NCBI GenBank assembly: GCA_049999725.1 | Contig: JBNGIS010020144.1 | Coordinates: forward strand, 1 to 20,870 | DNA from: Haplomitrium mnioides | Lineage: Eukaryota; Marchantiophyta; Haplomitriopsida; Calobryales | Direction: 5' to 3' | DNA length: 20,870 nt | Part shown: positions 19,189-20,870 of the stretch, piece after piece | Layout: each line of letters begins with the position of its first letter | Numbering within the stretch: the stretch's first letter is position 1 | Notes under the pieces: generated by a model | What the model saw: only the letters and a program-made list of their open reading frames with translations | What the model was told of the DNA's origin: nothing | Database searches by the model: none | Made by a program: the position numbers and the translations under genes

Positions 19189-20088
19189 TTAAGGTCGCTC
19201 AAGGATTACCATCCTTCCTTCGCGGATCACAGCTATGTTGCCCTCAGTCCGTGCATGCTTCATCTTTTGTATTTCCGCTGGGAGGTTTTTCCTTTGGTCA
19301 GGAGAGAGGTCTTCGTAGATCCAAATGGGTCGGCCTTTGAGGGCCTTTTTGGATTTCAGAAGGGTCGCCCGGCCCGCAGCCTCCCTGAATTGTAGTAGGA
19401 TGGGTCTGCCTTTGTCGGAGGGTTTACCAATTCTCTTGCAGGCCATGTGCAAGTTCCCAAGGTTGCATGGGTCCATGACATGTTGCTGGACTGTAACTCG
19501 AGTGTCTTCTTGAGGCGTTTCCGGGATACCATGGACAATGAGGTTCAGATCTCGCCCTTTTTGTTTCCACTCCTCCTCGATTAGTTCCTTTACTGTTGCC
19601 TTAACAGCGTCCTGAGTCGTTGAGTTGCCCTTGACCACATTCGCCCATGTGGTTTTGGTTTGATGTAGTTCCTGTTCCAGGGCCATTTGGGAGGCGTTGT
19701 TCTTGTCCATTGCCTTCTTAGCGCGTTCGTAGTTCAGTTCCAAGGTGAGAATGCGTTGCCGCACCTCCTCTCTGTTCTCCTTTCTCAATTCATCTAAGTC
19801 GTGCTTGAGGCCGTCGATGTCGATGGTATGGTGTTCTCGGATCAGGGTTATGCCCTCCAACCTGTTTTCTATTTGTGCCAATCTTATCTCAAGGGATCCT
19901 AGTCTCTCGTTGGACGTAGTTTTCTGTTGGGACAGTTGTTCCTCCAGGGACCTCACTACCGACTCAAGGTTTCTAAGGTGGTCTTTGATCCATTGGGGGC
20001 AGTCTGTTCCTCCTCTGTCGTCTTGATTTTTCTCCCTAGCATCCTTGTCTCCCTGTCTTGTTCGCATTTTAGTTCGGGGGATATCCAT
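19189..20088 (-). CDS. LINE ORF1 protein (coiled coil plus RRM-like domain)
   Basis: The product is about 299 residues from the ATG at 20088; the frame stays open upstream to 20163. It starts MDIPRTKMRTRQGDKDARE. A long charged helical region follows with heptad-like spacing (LESVVRSLEEQL, LEIRLAQIENRLEG, LDELRKENREEVRQR), predicted to be a coiled coil. TTWANVVKG is next, then RDLNLIVHGIPET, ACKRIGK..KGRPILLQF, LLKSKKALKGRPIWIYEDLS and RTEGNIAVIREGRMVI. This is the layout of L1-type ORF1p: coiled-coil trimerisation, RRM, C-terminal domain, acting as an RNA-binding nucleic-acid chaperone. Plant L1 ORF1 proteins more commonly carry CCHC knuckles, and none is present here. The absence of stops over 324 codons suggests a fairly recent insertion. 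Confidence 0.78.
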   Translation of the reverse strand: MDIPRTKMRTRQGDKDAREKNQDDRGGTDCPQWIKDHLRNLESVVRSLEEQLSQQKTTSNERLGSLEIRLAQIENRLEGITLIREHHTIDIDGLKHDLDELRKENREEVRQRILTLELNYERAKKAMDKNNASQMALEQELHQTKTTWANVVKGNSTTQDAVKATVKELIEEEWKQKGRDLNLIVHGIPETPQEDTRVTVQQHVMDPCNLGNLHMACKRIGKPSDKGRPILLQFREAAGRATLLKSKKALKGRPIWIYEDLSPDQRKNLPAEIQKMKHARTEGNIAVIREGRMVILERP

Positions 20089-20163
20089 GGAGCTAGATCC
20101 TCCTTCTGGTCCGCCAATCTGATAGAACCAGAGCCAACCCCAGTCTGCAGAGAAAGAGATCAA

Positions 20164-20870
20164 GCAAGTGAATCACCCCCGTACTACCCCTGTTCTGGGA
20201 GCTTCTATCTTGTACAGATTTGTACAATAGCCTCGTGGACAGGCCCAAGTTGGAGTTGGGTCCTGTACTCAGGGTGTCTGTCACAATTCTGATCTTCGGG
20301 GGTCTGTACGAACTAGATCCTGCCAGATGATCTGATGCCAAGCTGAATAGAAATCAACCATAATCTGTAAAGAATCTTCAAAACAGGAGGATCGGCAGGA
20401 GAGCCCTCACGGATCCTTGAGGAAGGTTCAAGGCAGAGCAAAAGAGGATCAGGGCCGGTTTGCAGAGCGGAGTCGTTGAGAGCAGGATCGTGGATGCAAA
20501 TTGTTGATGCAGACGCAACGCAGCTTGTGTCCACTCGCAGAGCAGAGCGAGCTAGCAAAAAGTGTAAGCTTGCAGATTAGACCCCTCTTCGTGGGAAGGT
20601 CTCTCCTCCAAGCCCTTCAACCATAGAACTTCAGTCGAGAGGGGTCGACCGATGGAGGCCTTCTTCCCTCTTTCCGGAAACCGTTCAGGTTGGAGGCAAT
20701 CCCCTTCCTTTCTGAATCAATGGTAGCAGCAGAAACGTCGAAGCAGCCTTCCACGAAATGAGTAGGCCGCAGAAGAGAACGTTGACTGCAGAAGAGAATG
20801 TCAATCGCAGAGGAGAACGTCGACCGCAGAAAATCGAGCTTCACCGAGTGATGAGAAAACAGCAGAGAAC
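20164..20870 (-). other. Leader of the LINE-like element with about 19-20-bp tandem repeats
   Basis: No coding domain is recognised. At about 20765-20835 the minus strand carries three to four units of TCTGCGGTCGACGTTCTCT-like sequence (plus strand: GCAGAAGAGAACGTTGACT and variants). It may be the 5' UTR with internal promoter of the element, since it is contiguous with ORF1 and of similar base composition. The upstream end is not identified within the window. Confidence 0.45.

Larger units (their letters stand above)
18925..20870 (-). mobile_element. LINE-like element with ORF1 only (ORF2 absent), partial
   Basis: On the minus strand the order is: GC-richer leader with tandem repeats (20.87-20.16 kb), an intact ORF1, about 235 bp of 3' sequence, then an ATTCT pentanucleotide tail (18928-18952 on the plus strand reads AGAAT repeats). 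A hairpin CGCAC-AGA-GTGCG (19005-19017) lies shortly before the tail. Endonuclease and RT domains, expected in ORF2 between ORF1 and the tail, are not present. The 5' boundary is beyond the window or unrecognised. Confidence 0.7.

Noticed and set aside
1-20870. tRNA, rRNA or other structured RNA genes
   Set aside because: No cloverleaf with A/B boxes or rRNA core sequence was recognised by eye on either strand; a tRNAscan-SE/Infernal run would be decisive.

Overview
The window looks like nuclear DNA of a land plant. The left half (about 0.5-11.0 kb) holds three spliced genes on the minus strand: a nucleus-encoded plastid ribosomal protein S20, a Claspin/Mrc1-type replication-checkpoint mediator, and a plastid fibrillin (PAP) protein. 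Their exons were assembled by hand from GT/AG boundaries and reading-phase continuity, so they are models rather than transcript-backed structures. The LINE ORF1 type and the Copia sequence hint at a seed-free lineage (fern, lycophyte or bryophyte), but I cannot fix the taxon from sequence alone.

Region by region: 1-549 is AT-rich repeat DNA. 550-2280 (or 2475) is the 7-exon fibrillin gene, with a decayed duplicate of its sixth exon. 2482-9428 is the 10-exon Claspin gene. Its fifth intron (4453-8200, 3.7 kb) is filled with degenerate repeats, a LINE 3' tail and a LINE reverse-transcriptase remnant. 9429-10306 is the spacer between Claspin and S20. 10307-11021 is the two-exon plastid S20 gene.

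The right half (11.1-20.9 kb) is mobile-element territory. A degenerate Ty1/Copia element (11088-18078) has short TG...CA terminal repeats, a 5-bp target duplication (ATAAT), a primer-binding-like site and a polypurine tract. It sits 66 bp upstream of the S20 start codon. It has lost protease and integrase, and its RT domain is split by a 36/48-bp tandem array. From 18.93 kb to the window end, on the minus strand, lies a LINE-like element with an intact coiled-coil/RRM-type ORF1 followed directly by a 3' tail, with no ORF2.

The three genes do not form a pathway. Two products act in the plastid (translation; lipid/plastoglobule biology) and one in the nucleus (fork protection and checkpoint signalling). 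The observations I rate highest are the structurally conserved hairpin and 3' tail shared by two LINE insertions, the ORF1-only LINE, the tandemly duplicated fibrillin exon, and the hairpin-bearing tandem array inside the Copia RT.
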